Counted from the stretch's first letter, positions 29,908 to 38,561 are shown. The stretch is DNA of 64,000 nucleotides from Tamilnaduibacter salinus (GCF_003096655.1 NZ_QEKQ01000002.1:434001-498000); one strand, 5' to 3'. Made by a program: numbers and translations. Notes: generated from the sequence alone by a model not told the origin.

Positions 29908-30486
29908 ATGAGTGGTATGTGGCGCTCGCTGATTCTCGTGGCTGGCCTCCTTGTCGGGGCCGGCCCGGTCCAGGCCAATTCCACCGATTCCGACCCGGAG
30001 CTTCGCGCCGAGCTCAAGGCGGCGGCGCGCAGTGCCGGCAGCTTCACTGATCGCTTTGAAGCCGAAGTCTGGCTGGTCGACATGTCCCAGCGAATTCAGG
30101 ACTGGGTCGGAGACACCGGTGAACGGATGCGCATCCTGAAACTCGTTCACCGGGAAGCCACCCGAGCTGGTCTGGAACCCGAGCTGGTGCTGTCAGTGAT
30201 TCACGTCGAGAGTCTGTTCAACCGCTTTGCCATTTCATCCGCCGGAGCCCAGGGCCTGATGCAGGTCATGCCGTTCTGGAAACGGGAAATCGGGCGTCAG
30301 GGCGACAACCTGACCCGCATCGAAACCAACCTGCGCTACGGCACCACCATCCTCAAACATTATCTGGAACGGGAGGACGGGGACCTGATCCGCGCCCTCG
30401 CCCGTTATAACGGCAGCCTCGGTCAGACCTGGTACCCCGAACGGGTGATGAAGGCCTGGGATGCGCATTATTTTGTGGACCACTGA
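29908..30486 (+). CDS. Lytic transglycosylase, SLT/GH23 domain
   Basis: 192 residues. A signal peptide covers about 1-24 (cleavage after VQA). The catalytic domain spans about 85-185, with catalytic Glu in VIHVESLFNRFAISSAGAQGLMQVMPFW, the usual E-S and GLMQVMP motifs, and later LRYGTTILKHYL and ALARYNGS. It cleaves glycan strands of peptidoglycan to 1,6-anhydromuropeptides. It follows proS by 32 bases on the same strand. It is shorter than Slt70 and carries no extra domain. Confidence 0.92.
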   Translation: MSGMWRSLILVAGLLVGAGPVQANSTDSDPELRAELKAAARSAGSFTDRFEAEVWLVDMSQRIQDWVGDTGERMRILKLVHREATRAGLEPELVLSVIHVESLFNRFAISSAGAQGLMQVMPFWKREIGRQGDNLTRIETNLRYGTTILKHYLEREDGDLIRALARYNGSLGQTWYPERVMKAWDAHYFVDH

Positions 30487-30560
30487 ACCGGTAGCGTCCT
30501 CAATCCGGCCAGCGCCCCGGCTGATTCGCTTGCCGACCGGCCGCGGTTGACCCTCACGGG

Positions 30561-31538
30561 TCATTCTCCAAGAGGCTCGGCCATCGGCATCCGGACCGTT
30601 TCCCGAAGGGCCTCGTTGAACGGAGCCAACGCCTTGTGGCGTTTCAGGGAGGGCCACCCCGCCTCGGCTTCCGGAAAGTGTCGGCGTGTGTAATTAACCC
30701 ATTGCTTGAGCCGGCCGGTGACATGGCGCTCCTCCACATGGTCCGCCAGCCGCTCCCCGTAACGCTGGATCAACCCGACCACGTCCGGCCACCCCATGGG
30801 GGTCGTCGGCTCACCGCGCTGCGAGGCACGGATCTGCCGTGCCAGATCCGGACGGGCAATCAGCCCCCGGCCGATCATGACCTGATCGCAGCCCGTCACC
30901 TCCCGGCAGCGCCAGTAGTCATCGACACTCCACACATCGCCGTTGGCAATCACCGGAAGGCCGACGGACTGTCGGATCTCGGCAATGGACTCCCAATAGG
31001 CCGGCGGGCGATAGCCGTCCACCTTACTCCGGGCATGCACACACAACTCTGCCGCACCCGCCGCTTCCACCGCCCTGGCGCAGGCCACGCCCATCGACCG
31101 ATCCCCATAGCCCAGTCGAATCTTGGCCGTGACAGGAATGTGCGACGGAACAGCGCCGCGGACGGCAGACACCAGGTCCGCCATCAGCGGCGGGTCATCG
31201 AGGAGAACGGCACCACCACGGTGTTTGTTGACGGTTTTCGCCGGACACCCGAAGTTCAGATCAATCTGCGGCGCGCCGAGCGCCGCCGCCCGCGCTGCAT
31301 GGCGCGCCATCTGCTCACAGTCGGATCCGAGGAGCTGGAGCGCAACAGGAATGCCCCGCGGGGTCTGCCAGCCCTGATCCATTTCCGGGGCGTAACGATG
31401 GAAAACGCGCGGGGGCAAAAGCCCGTTGGTAACACGGACAAATTCGGTGACACAGCGGTCAATACCGCCAACATCGGTAAGCAGATCCCGGACAAGATCG
31501 TCGACAAGCCCTTCCATGGGGGCAAGAAAAAGGCGCAT
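30561..31538 (-). CDS. dusC: tRNA-dihydrouridine synthase C
   Basis: A 325-residue FMN TIM-barrel enzyme. It begins with LAPMEGLVDDLVRDLLT, as in DusC; the catalytic cysteine lies in LNFGCPAKTVNKHRGG, and NADPH/FMN motifs VIANGDVWS and VMIGRG follow. Family DusC members reduce U16 of tRNA. The start has no strong ribosome site, in contrast to a 30-codon frame 62 bases upstream on the same strand that has an excellent one. Confidence 0.93.
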   Translation of the reverse strand: MRLFLAPMEGLVDDLVRDLLTDVGGIDRCVTEFVRVTNGLLPPRVFHRYAPEMDQGWQTPRGIPVALQLLGSDCEQMARHAARAAALGAPQIDLNFGCPAKTVNKHRGGAVLLDDPPLMADLVSAVRGAVPSHIPVTAKIRLGYGDRSMGVACARAVEAAGAAELCVHARSKVDGYRPPAYWESIAEIRQSVGLPVIANGDVWSVDDYWRCREVTGCDQVMIGRGLIARPDLARQIRASQRGEPTTPMGWPDVVGLIQRYGERLADHVEERHVTGRLKQWVNYTRRHFPEAEAGWPSLKRHKALAPFNEALRETVRMPMAEPLGE

Positions 31539-31600
31539 AAACAGGTCGCTTTGATGACTGAGGCGCCTATTCTATCCCGACAACGCCAATAGAAAAGAGA

Positions 31601-31693
31601 TTACTGGGACAGCGCGAAATTCCCGTACAGATCCAGCCAGAAGCGAACGCTTGTCGGCCGGGCGTTTTGTGCGGCATTGGACTGGTTTTCCAT
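31601..31693 (-). CDS. Putative 30-residue peptide upstream of dusC
   Basis: An ATG-to-TAA frame of 30 codons encodes a peptide beginning MENQSNAAQNAR and ending FWLDLYGNFALSQ. The ATG has a strong ribosome site, GGGAGGGA, eight or so bases upstream, and a possible -10 TATGCT lies about 30 bases further up. It runs in the same direction as dusC. The aromatic C-terminal half suggests a conserved short peptide or leader rather than random coding, but no family is recognised. It could be a regulatory upstream ORF for dusC or an independent small protein. Confidence 0.5.
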   Translation of the reverse strand: MENQSNAAQNARPTSVRFWLDLYGNFALSQ

Positions 31694-31794
31694 GATGACA
31701 TCCCTCCCTTCACATTAATGAGCATAGCCCATCCGGGAGAGAAAGGGACAATCAATCGTTTCGAGAACCTCGAAAGGGAATGACTATAAAAAAA

Positions 31795-32013
31795 TCAGAT
31801 CTGAACGATGCCCTGAAAATGGCCCTCGCCATCAAACTCGATGCGAAAGCTGCCATGAATCCCGTCCCGCAGGGCATAGCGGGACAGGATGCGGGCCGGG
31901 AAGCGGACACTCCGTCCGTCCCGGGCCACAGCGTGAACATCATGGGCCGAGCCCTCGTAGAGCTTGACCCACTCGTCAGGGTCAATGGCGATGTCCACGA
32001 TCACGTGCGGCAT
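31795..32013 (-). CDS. DUF2835-family small protein
   Basis: 72 residues matching the DUF2835 pattern as remembered from Pseudomonas: an N-terminal beta strand (MPHVIVDIAI), then YEGSAHDVHAVARDGRSVRFPARILSRYALRDGIHGSF and a final FDGEGHFQGI. The family is of unknown function. Its start lies four bases after the htpG stop, so it is probably translated from the htpG message and could be heat-induced. The next gene on this strand is the small peptide frame about 100 bases on. Confidence 0.85.
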   Translation of the reverse strand: MPHVIVDIAIDPDEWVKLYEGSAHDVHAVARDGRSVRFPARILSRYALRDGIHGSFRIEFDGEGHFQGIVQI

Positions 32014-32017
32014 GGCA

Positions 32018-33934
32018 TCAGCTTTCCGTACCGCTCATGTCCAGCAGCAGCCGGTTCAGGCGGCTGACATAGGCCCCCGGGTCGGTGAGTTGCTCACCAC
32101 TGGCCAGGGTCGCCTGGTCAAACAGCACCGCCGCCAGTTCCCCGAACCGGTCGTCTGACGACTCGCTTTCCAGACGCTGCACCAGCGGGTGCTCGGTGTT
32201 GATCTCGAAAATTGGCTTGCTGTCCGGCACGGGTTGACCGGCGGCTTCCATAATTTTCTTCATCTGGGCACCGAGGTCGTAGTCACCGACAACCAGGCAG
32301 GCCGGTGAGTCTGTCAGGCGATTGGTGACACGCACTTCCTGAACGCGGTCTTCCAATGCCGTCTTGACCCGATCCAGCAGATTCTTGTGCGCCTCAGTGG
32401 CCTCCTCCTGCTGTTTTTTGTCATCTTCGGTCTCGACTTCATCCAGATCCAGCTCGCCACGCGCCACGTCCTGCAGGTGATGACCGTCGAACTCGCTGAG
32501 GTAGCCCATCATCCACTCATCAATGCGGTCGGAGAGGATCAGCACCTCGATGCCCTTCTTGCGGAAAACCTCAAGGTGCGGGCTGCTCTTGGCGGCCTGG
32601 AAGCTGTCGGCGGTAATGTAATAGATCTTCTTCTGACCGTCTTTCATGCGCTCGACATAGTCGGCTAGGCCGACATTCTGGGTCGGCTCGCCGGAGTGCG
32701 TGGACGCAAAGCGCAGCAGACCCGCGATCTTTTCGCGGTTGCCGAAGTCTTCCGCCGGGCCTTCCTTCATGACCGTGCCGAATTCGTTCCAGAACGTCTG
32801 GTAGGCCTCTGGGTCCTTTTTCGCCAGTTTCTTCAGCATGTCCAGAACGCGCTTGGTCAGCGCCGTCTTGATCGTCTCAACGGTGCTGTCGTTCTGCAGG
32901 ATCTCCCGGGAGACGTTCAAGGACAGGTCGTTGGAATCGAGAACGCCCTTCACGAAACGCAGGTAGAGCGGCAGGAACTGCTCGGCGTGATCCATGATGA
33001 ACACGCGCTGCACATACAGTTTGATACCCCGCGGCGCCTCACGGTTGTAAAGGTCGAACGGCGCACGGCCCGGAATGTAGAGCAGGCTGGTGTAGTTGAG
33101 CTTGCCCTCAACGGTATTGTGGGACCAGGTCAGCGGATCCTCGAAATCGTGGGCAATGTGCTTGTAGAAGCCCTTGTACTCGTCGTCGCTGATTTCATTG
33201 CGCGGCAGCGTCCAGAGCGCGGTCGCCTCGTTGACAGTTTCGTCCTCGGGCGTCTCGTCGTCGCCCTCGTCATCGCTGCTCTTTTCGGCCTTCATGATGA
33301 CGGGGAATGAAATATGGTCGGAGTACTTCTTGACCAGGTGGCGCAGACGCTGGCCGTCCGCAAACTCGGACGCGTCTGATTTCAGGTGCAGAACGATGGA
33401 CGTGCCTCTTTGTTCCAGCTCCACCGGCTCCAGCGTGAACTCCCCATCGCCTTTGGAGTCCCAGTGCACGCCTTCACTGACCGGTCGCCCGGCGCGACGG
33501 GTAAAGACTTCAACCCGGTCGGCCACGATGAAGGAGGAATAGAAGCCCACACCGAACTGGCCGATCAGCTTGCTGTCTTTTTTCTCGTCACCCGTGAGCT
33601 GATTCAGGAACTCCGCTGTGCCCGAGCGCGCGATGGTGCCCAGGTTTTCCACCACGTCCTCCCGGGTCATGCCAATACCGTTGTCACTGAGCGTGACCGT
33701 GTTGGCCTCGGCATCGTAGTCCAGACGAATATTGAGTTCCGGATCGTTCTCGAACAGGGATTCATCCTTCAGGGCCGCGAAGCGGAGCTTGTCTTCCGCG
33801 TCAGACGCATTGGAAATCAGCTCCCGCAGGAAGATTTCCTTGTTCGAGTACAGGGAGTGGATCATCAGGTGAAGCAGCTGCTTCACCTCGGTCTGAAACC
33901 CGAGGGTCTCTTTCTGTGTCGTTTCAGCCGTCAT
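32018..33934 (-). CDS. htpG: Chaperone HtpG (bacterial Hsp90)
   Basis: 638 residues. The N-terminal GHKL ATPase domain has [22 protein letters not shown] and [11 protein letters not shown]; a middle domain and a C-terminal dimerisation domain follow. Position three after ASDA is Glu where many homologues have Ala, a mild variation. HtpG remodels client proteins together with DnaK. An acidic segment (about 220-237, [14 protein letters not shown]) is inserted between the N and middle domains, more like the eukaryotic charged linker than E. coli HtpG. A sigma-32-type promoter lies upstream. Confidence 0.97.
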   Translation of the reverse strand: MTAETTQKETLGFQTEVKQLLHLMIHSLYSNKEIFLRELISNASDAEDKLRFAALKDESLFENDPELNIRLDYDAEANTVTLSDNGIGMTREDVVENLGTIARSGTAEFLNQLTGDEKKDSKLIGQFGVGFYSSFIVADRVEVFTRRAGRPVSEGVHWDSKGDGEFTLEPVELEQRGTSIVLHLKSDASEFADGQRLRHLVKKYSDHISFPVIMKAEKSSDDEGDDETPEDETVNEATALWTLPRNEISDDEYKGFYKHIAHDFEDPLTWSHNTVEGKLNYTSLLYIPGRAPFDLYNREAPRGIKLYVQRVFIMDHAEQFLPLYLRFVKGVLDSNDLSLNVSREILQNDSTVETIKTALTKRVLDMLKKLAKKDPEAYQTFWNEFGTVMKEGPAEDFGNREKIAGLLRFASTHSGEPTQNVGLADYVERMKDGQKKIYYITADSFQAAKSSPHLEVFRKKGIEVLILSDRIDEWMMGYLSEFDGHHLQDVARGELDLDEVETEDDKKQQEEATEAHKNLLDRVKTALEDRVQEVRVTNRLTDSPACLVVGDYDLGAQMKKIMEAAGQPVPDSKPIFEINTEHPLVQRLESESSDDRFGELAAVLFDQATLASGEQLTDPGAYVSRLNRLLLDMSGTES

Positions 33935-34009
33935 CGTGGCGTCGTCTCCTTGCTGTCAGACTTCGGACTCACGACCAGCCCGCGGACTGGTCACCGGATC
34001 ATGACGGAA

Positions 34010-34037
34010 AAGTGGGGACGGCGTGACGGTTTTCAAG
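34010..34037 (-). promoter_or_regulatory. Sigma-32 heat-shock promoter of htpG
   Basis: Minus strand: CTTGAAA (34031-34037), 13-base spacer, CCCCACTT (34010-34017). This matches the known sigma-32 pattern CTTGAAA then CCCCATNT with one mismatch in the -10. The start would be near 34003 and the leader about 70 bases. Position directly upstream of a heat-shock gene supports it. Confidence 0.75.
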
Positions 34038-34052
34038 AGGCCGGGCGGCCAA

Positions 34053-34487
34053 TCAGTCTTCCATGATGAAGTGCGCCCGCGCCGTGGCGATCGGCTGCTG
34101 GCGGGATTTCTGCCAGGCCGTGACCATGACATTGGCCACACGGTTACCCTGGCGGGTGAGATGACACTCGGCGTAGCTCTCGCGGTCGAGGCCCGCGCGG
34201 AGGTAATCGAGTGAGAAGTCGACAATCCGGGGCATCCGCAGCGACTCCTGGGACATCATCAGGTAGATGGCCGCAGACACTTCCATGAAACCACCGATGA
34301 CACCACCGTGAAGGGCCGGCAGAATCGGATTGCCCAGATTCTCTTTCTTGCGCGGCAGACGGAAGATCAGGTCGTCTCCGAACTGGTCGCACTGCAGTCC
34401 GATCGTTCGGGCATAGGGGATGCTGTCCAGCATGCGGGAGAAATCGCCGGTCTCCTGGGTGTAGTGCAGAATCGACGGGCTGGTCAC
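34053..34487 (-). CDS. PaaI-family hotdog thioesterase, second of a tandem pair
   Basis: A 144-residue hotdog protein with the active-site pattern NPILPALHGGVIGGFMEVSAAIYL and the strand VDFSLDYLRAG. It overlaps the upstream paralogue by four bases (ATGA) and resembles it in layout, suggesting an old tandem duplication; such pairs may form heteromeric thioesterases. Substrate unknown; an acyl-CoA is likely. The HGG loop is intact. Confidence 0.87.
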   Translation of the reverse strand: MTSPSILHYTQETGDFSRMLDSIPYARTIGLQCDQFGDDLIFRLPRKKENLGNPILPALHGGVIGGFMEVSAAIYLMMSQESLRMPRIVDFSLDYLRAGLDRESYAECHLTRQGNRVANVMVTAWQKSRQQPIATARAHFIMED

Positions 34488-34981
34488 TCGCTCTCTCCGG
34501 TAATCAGGTCTCGGTAGGATTTGGGCGTCGCTTCCGGGCCGATCCGCATGAAGGTGCCCACACAGTTGGCGACGGTCCGGCTTCGCGAGCCCTGATAAGC
34601 CTCACAGCGGGTAAAGATGATGTTGCGGGTCACCCGATAGACTTCCGCATGAGCGTACACAGGTTCATCGGGCTCCGCCGCCCGCATGTAATCCACCCGG
34701 AGGTCCAGCGTGGGGCACAGCTCGAACTCCGGCAATGCGCAGATCACGACCGACCCGCAGGCCGTGTCCATCAGCGTCGTGATGGCGCCGCCATGGATGA
34801 CCCGCGACTCCGGATTGCCGATGATCTTCTCACTGTAGGGCAGCCTCAGCGTCAGCGCGTTTTCGGTCGCATCAGTCACCTCAATACCCAGCTCAGTGGC
34901 ATGCGTCAGGGTGCCGACAAACCGGCCGACCCGCCCGAAACGGATAGCGTCATTCATGCTGATTCGGTCCTGAGGATTCAT
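34484..34981 (-). CDS. PaaI-family hotdog thioesterase, first of a tandem pair
   Basis: A 165-residue hotdog protein. The motif NPESRVIHGGAITTLMDTACG is the usual PaaI loop with catalytic Asp or Glu position; TLDLRVDYMRAAEP follows. ATG 34981 has no ribosome site, and an internal ATG at 34957 (MNDAIRF) with AGGA upstream could be the true start. It is divergent from the M48 lipoprotein gene and translationally coupled to the next thioesterase. Confidence 0.88.
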   Translation of the reverse strand: MNPQDRISMNDAIRFGRVGRFVGTLTHATELGIEVTDATENALTLRLPYSEKIIGNPESRVIHGGAITTLMDTACGSVVICALPEFELCPTLDLRVDYMRAAEPDEPVYAHAEVYRVTRNIIFTRCEAYQGSRSRTVANCVGTFMRIGPEATPKSYRDLITGESE

Positions 34982-35069
34982 GAAAACGCGCTAATGATAC
35001 GCCATCCGCGCCCCCCATCACAGTCGTATACAATAAGGCCCAAACCTCAGGAAGAAGGAGTCTGTTCCC

Positions 35070-36362
35070 ATGGAATCGCTGTCGAGAGGCTGGCGTTGGC
35101 TGATTGCCGTTTTCGGTCTTGTCCTGCTGCAGGGCTGTACTGTCAATCCCGTTACCGGCGAACGGCAGCTTTCACTGATCCCGGAAAGCCAGACCCGGGA
35201 GATGGGCGTTCAACAGTACGAGCCGACCATCCAGATGCAGGGCGGCCAGTACTACACCGATCCGGAACTGACCGTCTACGTCAACAACATTGGCCAGAAA
35301 CTGGCCGCGGTGAGTGATCGCCCCGACCTGCCCTACGAATTCGTTGTCCTCAACAGCGGTGTCCCGAACGCCTGGGCCCTTCCCGGCGGCAAGATCGCGA
35401 TCAACCGGGGGCTTCTGACCGAGATGGAAAACGAGGCGCAACTCGCCGCCGTGCTGGCCCATGAGATTGTCCATGCCGCTGCCCGTCACAGCGCCCAGCG
35501 CATGCAGCAGGGCATGATTATCAATGCGGGCATGGCGGGACTGGGCATGGCCCTGTCAGACAACGACTATGCCGGTCTGATCATGGGAGGCGCGGCGCTC
35601 GGCAGTCAGCTGACCATGGCCCAGTACAGCCAGGACCATGAGCTGGAATCGGACAGGCACGGCATTCGCTACATGGCGAAAGCCGGTTACGATCCCCGGG
35701 CCGCCGTTGAGCTCCAGAAGATTTTCCTGCGGCTGTCCGAAAACCGGGAAAGCAGCTGGATCAACGGCCTCTTTGCCTCACACCCGCCTTCCCAGGCGCG
35801 AGTGGACGCCAACCGGGAAACCGTCCAGTCCATGACGGACCTTCCCGACTTCAGGGGCACCGAACGGTTCAACAAACGCCTCGCGTACCTCCGTGACAGG
35901 AAACCGGCATATCGTAAAGCCAAACAGGCCCGGGAAAAGGCAGAAGACGGTCATCTCGATCAGGCAATGACCCTGGTGAACGAGGCCATCGCCATCGAAT
36001 CCGAGGAGGCCGCATTCCACGCGCTCAAGGGCCAGATACTGTCGAACCAGAAGCAGCCCGAAGCGGCCCTGTCGGCCTTTGATCGGGCGGTCAACCTCTA
36101 TCCACAGATGTTCAGCTACCGCCTGGAACGAGGGCTGCTCCATCTGGAGCAGGACCATCTTGAGCTGGCCCGCGAAGATCTCGCAACAGCCAACGAAACG
36201 GTACCGACATCGATCGCCACCCTGCGGCTGGGGGACATTGCCCGCCAGCAAGGCGATACCAAACAGGCCATTGCCTACTATCAGCGCGCGGCCGAAGCCG
36301 GCGGCGAGGTGGGACAGGAAGCGCTCCGGAAACTTCAGAATCTGACCAAAGCCGGGTCCTGA
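35070..36362 (+). CDS. M48-family metalloprotease lipoprotein with TPR repeats
   Basis: 430 residues. Lipobox LLQGC puts the lipidated cysteine near residue 23, so it is probably anchored in the outer membrane. The zinc site HEIVH (about 132-136) and downstream HELESDRHG give an active M48 peptidase; the C-terminal 150 residues carry TPR repeats. It resembles BepA/LoiP-type envelope quality-control proteases and is a paralogue of the gene at the left edge of the window. Start supported by AAGAAGGAG. Confidence 0.9.
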   Translation: MESLSRGWRWLIAVFGLVLLQGCTVNPVTGERQLSLIPESQTREMGVQQYEPTIQMQGGQYYTDPELTVYVNNIGQKLAAVSDRPDLPYEFVVLNSGVPNAWALPGGKIAINRGLLTEMENEAQLAAVLAHEIVHAAARHSAQRMQQGMIINAGMAGLGMALSDNDYAGLIMGGAALGSQLTMAQYSQDHELESDRHGIRYMAKAGYDPRAAVELQKIFLRLSENRESSWINGLFASHPPSQARVDANRETVQSMTDLPDFRGTERFNKRLAYLRDRKPAYRKAKQAREKAEDGHLDQAMTLVNEAIAIESEEAAFHALKGQILSNQKQPEAALSAFDRAVNLYPQMFSYRLERGLLHLEQDHLELAREDLATANETVPTSIATLRLGDIARQQGDTKQAIAYYQRAAEAGGEVGQEALRKLQNLTKAGS

Positions 36363-36368
36363 TCCCAA

Positions 36369-36396
36369 GGCCCGCTGTTGCTCCCGACAGCGGGCC
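36369..36396 (+). terminator. Stem-loop after the M48 gene (no T-tract)
   Basis: A perfect 10-base stem, GGCCCGCTGT/ACAGCGGGCC, with an 8-base loop begins seven bases after the M48 stop codon. No T-run follows, so it may be a Rho-assisted stop or an RNA 3' end stabiliser. Confidence 0.5.
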
Positions 36397-36459
36397 ACCC
36401 CCACGACGTTTCACACCCCCTCCCTGGCCCGATACGACTGATCGACGACCTGATTCTGG

Positions 36460-36487
36460 TTGACTTCTAGAGCAAAAACTCTAAAAA
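36460..36487 (+). promoter_or_regulatory. Candidate promoter with palindrome for the SCP2-like/ADH operon
   Basis: TTGACT (36460-36465), 16-base spacer, TAAAAA (36482-36487). The spacer holds the palindrome TAGAG-CAAAAA-CTCTA (about 36468-36483), which could be an operator. The promoter would put the start about 25 bases before the ATG at 36520. Confidence 0.45.
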
Positions 36488-36519
36488 TTGACGCCACAGT
36501 TAATGAATGGAATGGGCAC

Positions 36520-37068
36520 ATGTTGGCAAAACGCATCAAACCCATGGCTCTTCAGGCCAGACGGCTTTACGTGGAGACCATGTTTCAGGTCATGGGCCGG
36601 GCCCTGCAGGCGGTCAGCGAAGTGGATCGCTCAGTGCAGGAGGAGGCGCGCGCCTTGCCGGACGGATTCCTCTTTGAAATGACGGTCATGCCGAACGGGC
36701 CGAAACTCGTCGTGGAGCACCAGGGCGACGGCCGGTTCCAGTACCTGACGTCGGAGCCACCCCGGCCCGTCGATCTGTCGATTCAGTTCAAGCACATCGC
36801 TCACGCGTTCCTTGTGGTGTCGTTCCAGGAGAAGACCTCGGTGGCGTTTGCAAATGACCGGATGCTGGTCGACGGCGACATTGACCGGGCCATCCGGATG
36901 ACGCGCATCCTGAATCGTCTGGAAGCCTTCATCCTGCCGAAACTGATCGCCGAACGCGCCGTGAAGGAATACCCGCAGAGCCTCGGTCTGCCGGAAAAAG
37001 TCCTCAGCGCCGCACGGATCTACCTCAAAGTGGCGACCCATTTCGTTGAAACAGCGAGAGCATCATGA
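36520..37068 (+). CDS. SCP2-like protein of unknown function
   Basis: 182 residues from ATG 36520; an in-frame TTG at 36460 would lengthen it, but that TTG is part of the likely -35. After a helical N-terminus the middle (about 50-130) resembles an SCP2 sterol/lipid-carrier fold: alternating strands, then VAFANDRMLVDGDIDRAIRMTRILN, which looks like the SCP2 GD motif followed by a helix. This is pattern judgement, not a firm family match. It overlaps the alcohol dehydrogenase start by four bases, so the two are coupled; it might bind the lipid-like substrate. Confidence 0.7.
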   Translation: MLAKRIKPMALQARRLYVETMFQVMGRALQAVSEVDRSVQEEARALPDGFLFEMTVMPNGPKLVVEHQGDGRFQYLTSEPPRPVDLSIQFKHIAHAFLVVSFQEKTSVAFANDRMLVDGDIDRAIRMTRILNRLEAFILPKLIAERAVKEYPQSLGLPEKVLSAARIYLKVATHFVETARAS

Positions 37069-38252
37069 GTCAGCACTATTACGAGTTCTTCTGCCCCGTC
37101 AAAGTCGTGGCCGGCAAAGCGGCCCTGGAGCATATTCCCTACGAGCTGTCCGGGTTGTCCGCTTCCCGGCCGATGGTCATTACTGATAAGGGCGTCCGCG
37201 GCGCAGGTCTGCTTGACCCGGTGATCGAAGCCTGTGAGGAAGGCGGCCAGGAAATCGTGACGATTTTCGACGACGTACCGCCGGATTCCTCCAAGGAAGT
37301 GGTCCGTCAGATCGCCAGCGCCTATCGGGAAGCCAAGTGTGACTCCATCATCGCTATTGGCGGCGGCTCGCCCATCGATACCGCCAAAGCCGTGAACATC
37401 CTTGTATCCGAAGGCGGCGATGACATCGCCGCCTATGCGGGCGCCGGCGTACTGAAACGGCCCCTGCGACCGTTCTTTGTCGTGCCAACGACCGCCGGTA
37501 CCGGCTCCGAGGTCACGGCGGTCGCGGTCATCGCGGATACCGAGAAGTCGGTCAAACTCCCGTTCACCTCCTCGTTCCTGTTACCGAATGCGGCGATCAT
37601 TGACCCCCGCATGACACTGACACTGCCGCCTCACGTCACGGCCATGACCGCCATGGATGCCATGACCCATGCCACGGAGGCGTTTACCTGTCTGGCGAAA
37701 AACCCGCTGAGCGATGCCCACGCCACGGCAGCGGTGCGCAAGATCAGCACCAACCTGCCCAGAGTGATGGAAAACCCGAAGGACAGCGACGCCCGGCTGG
37801 AGCTGGCACAGGCCTCAACCATGGCCGGAATCGCGTTTTCCAATTCGATGGTGGGCATGGTCCACTCACTGGGGCACGCAACGGGCGCGATCTGCCACCT
37901 GCCGCACGGGCTGTGCATGAGCCTGTTCCTTCCCTATGTGTTGGAATACAACCTGGAGGCCATTCGTGAGCCCCTGGGAGAACTGCTGCTCTACATGGCG
38001 GGGCCGGACGTTTACGCGACGACGCCCACCAGTCGCCGGGCGGAAACCTGCATCGCCGCGATCCGCAAGCTTCGGGACCAGCTGTGGCAGTACTGCGAGC
38101 TGCCCCGGACCCTTCAGGAAACCGGTAAAGTCAGCGAAGATCAACTGGAAGCCATCGCTCACAGTGCGCTCGACGACGGCACCATCATGTTCAACCCGAA
38201 GGAAACCAGCATCGAGGACATCCGCAACGTCCTTCGTCGAGCCTGGGGATAA
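37065..38252 (+). CDS. Iron-containing alcohol dehydrogenase
   Basis: A 395-residue group III alcohol dehydrogenase. The nucleotide-binding motif GGGSPIDTAKA is near residue 100; metal ligands are in MDAMTHATEAF, VHSLGHATGAICHLPHG and the second of these. Such enzymes oxidise alcohols or reduce aldehydes with NAD(P)H; substrate unclear, but coupling to an SCP2-like protein suggests a long-chain or hydrophobic one. The 3' side is followed by 474 bases without a gene that hold a stem-loop and repeats. Confidence 0.93.
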   Translation: MSQHYYEFFCPVKVVAGKAALEHIPYELSGLSASRPMVITDKGVRGAGLLDPVIEACEEGGQEIVTIFDDVPPDSSKEVVRQIASAYREAKCDSIIAIGGGSPIDTAKAVNILVSEGGDDIAAYAGAGVLKRPLRPFFVVPTTAGTGSEVTAVAVIADTEKSVKLPFTSSFLLPNAAIIDPRMTLTLPPHVTAMTAMDAMTHATEAFTCLAKNPLSDAHATAAVRKISTNLPRVMENPKDSDARLELAQASTMAGIAFSNSMVGMVHSLGHATGAICHLPHGLCMSLFLPYVLEYNLEAIREPLGELLLYMAGPDVYATTPTSRRAETCIAAIRKLRDQLWQYCELPRTLQETGKVSEDQLEAIAHSALDDGTIMFNPKETSIEDIRNVLRRAWG

Positions 38253-38334
38253 CCACTCCGCCTGCATCGTTTGGAGGCATCCGTATCGACGGAGAATCGT
38301 GGAACACGCTGCCGCTGGTCGTTTCGCGGAAAAT

Positions 38335-38389
38335 CGCGGCCTGTCAGCGGCGCGCCCTTCTGGGGCCCCTGAAAGGTCTGACAGCCGCG
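38335..38389. repeat. Long stem-loop downstream of the alcohol dehydrogenase
   Basis: CGCGGCCTGTCAG (38335-38347) pairs with CTGACAGCCGCG (38378-38389), a 12-base-pair stem with one bulged C; the loop contains a smaller palindrome, AGGGGCCCC-like. No T-tract follows. It abuts the first repeat copy (38397-38487) and may be part of the same repetitive element or the operon terminator. Confidence 0.6.
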
Positions 38390-38396
38390 TTGCGCT

Positions 38397-38487
38397 GACT
38401 CGATTTGGAACCGCCAAACCGTCGCCATCGCGCGTTGCTCTCGGAGCGTTCAGAGGCTCCGTCAGCGAATGAACCAGACGAGACACT
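38397..38487 (-). repeat. Repeat copy A (inverted relative to copy B)
   Basis: A 91-base sequence that, read on the minus strand, begins AGTGTCTCGTCTGG and aligns over nearly its whole length with 38562-38645 read on the plus strand. A 23-base core (38411-38433 versus 38611-38633) is identical; the rest shows scattered differences. Only one terminal repeat is clear here, so it is a degenerate or partial copy. Confidence 0.8.
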
Positions 38488-38561
38488 CCCCCCAAGACGC
38501 ACGCCACTCTTTCTGGCAGAATACCCCGCCGAACCGGTCGGTTCATGATTCGTTAGACTCT

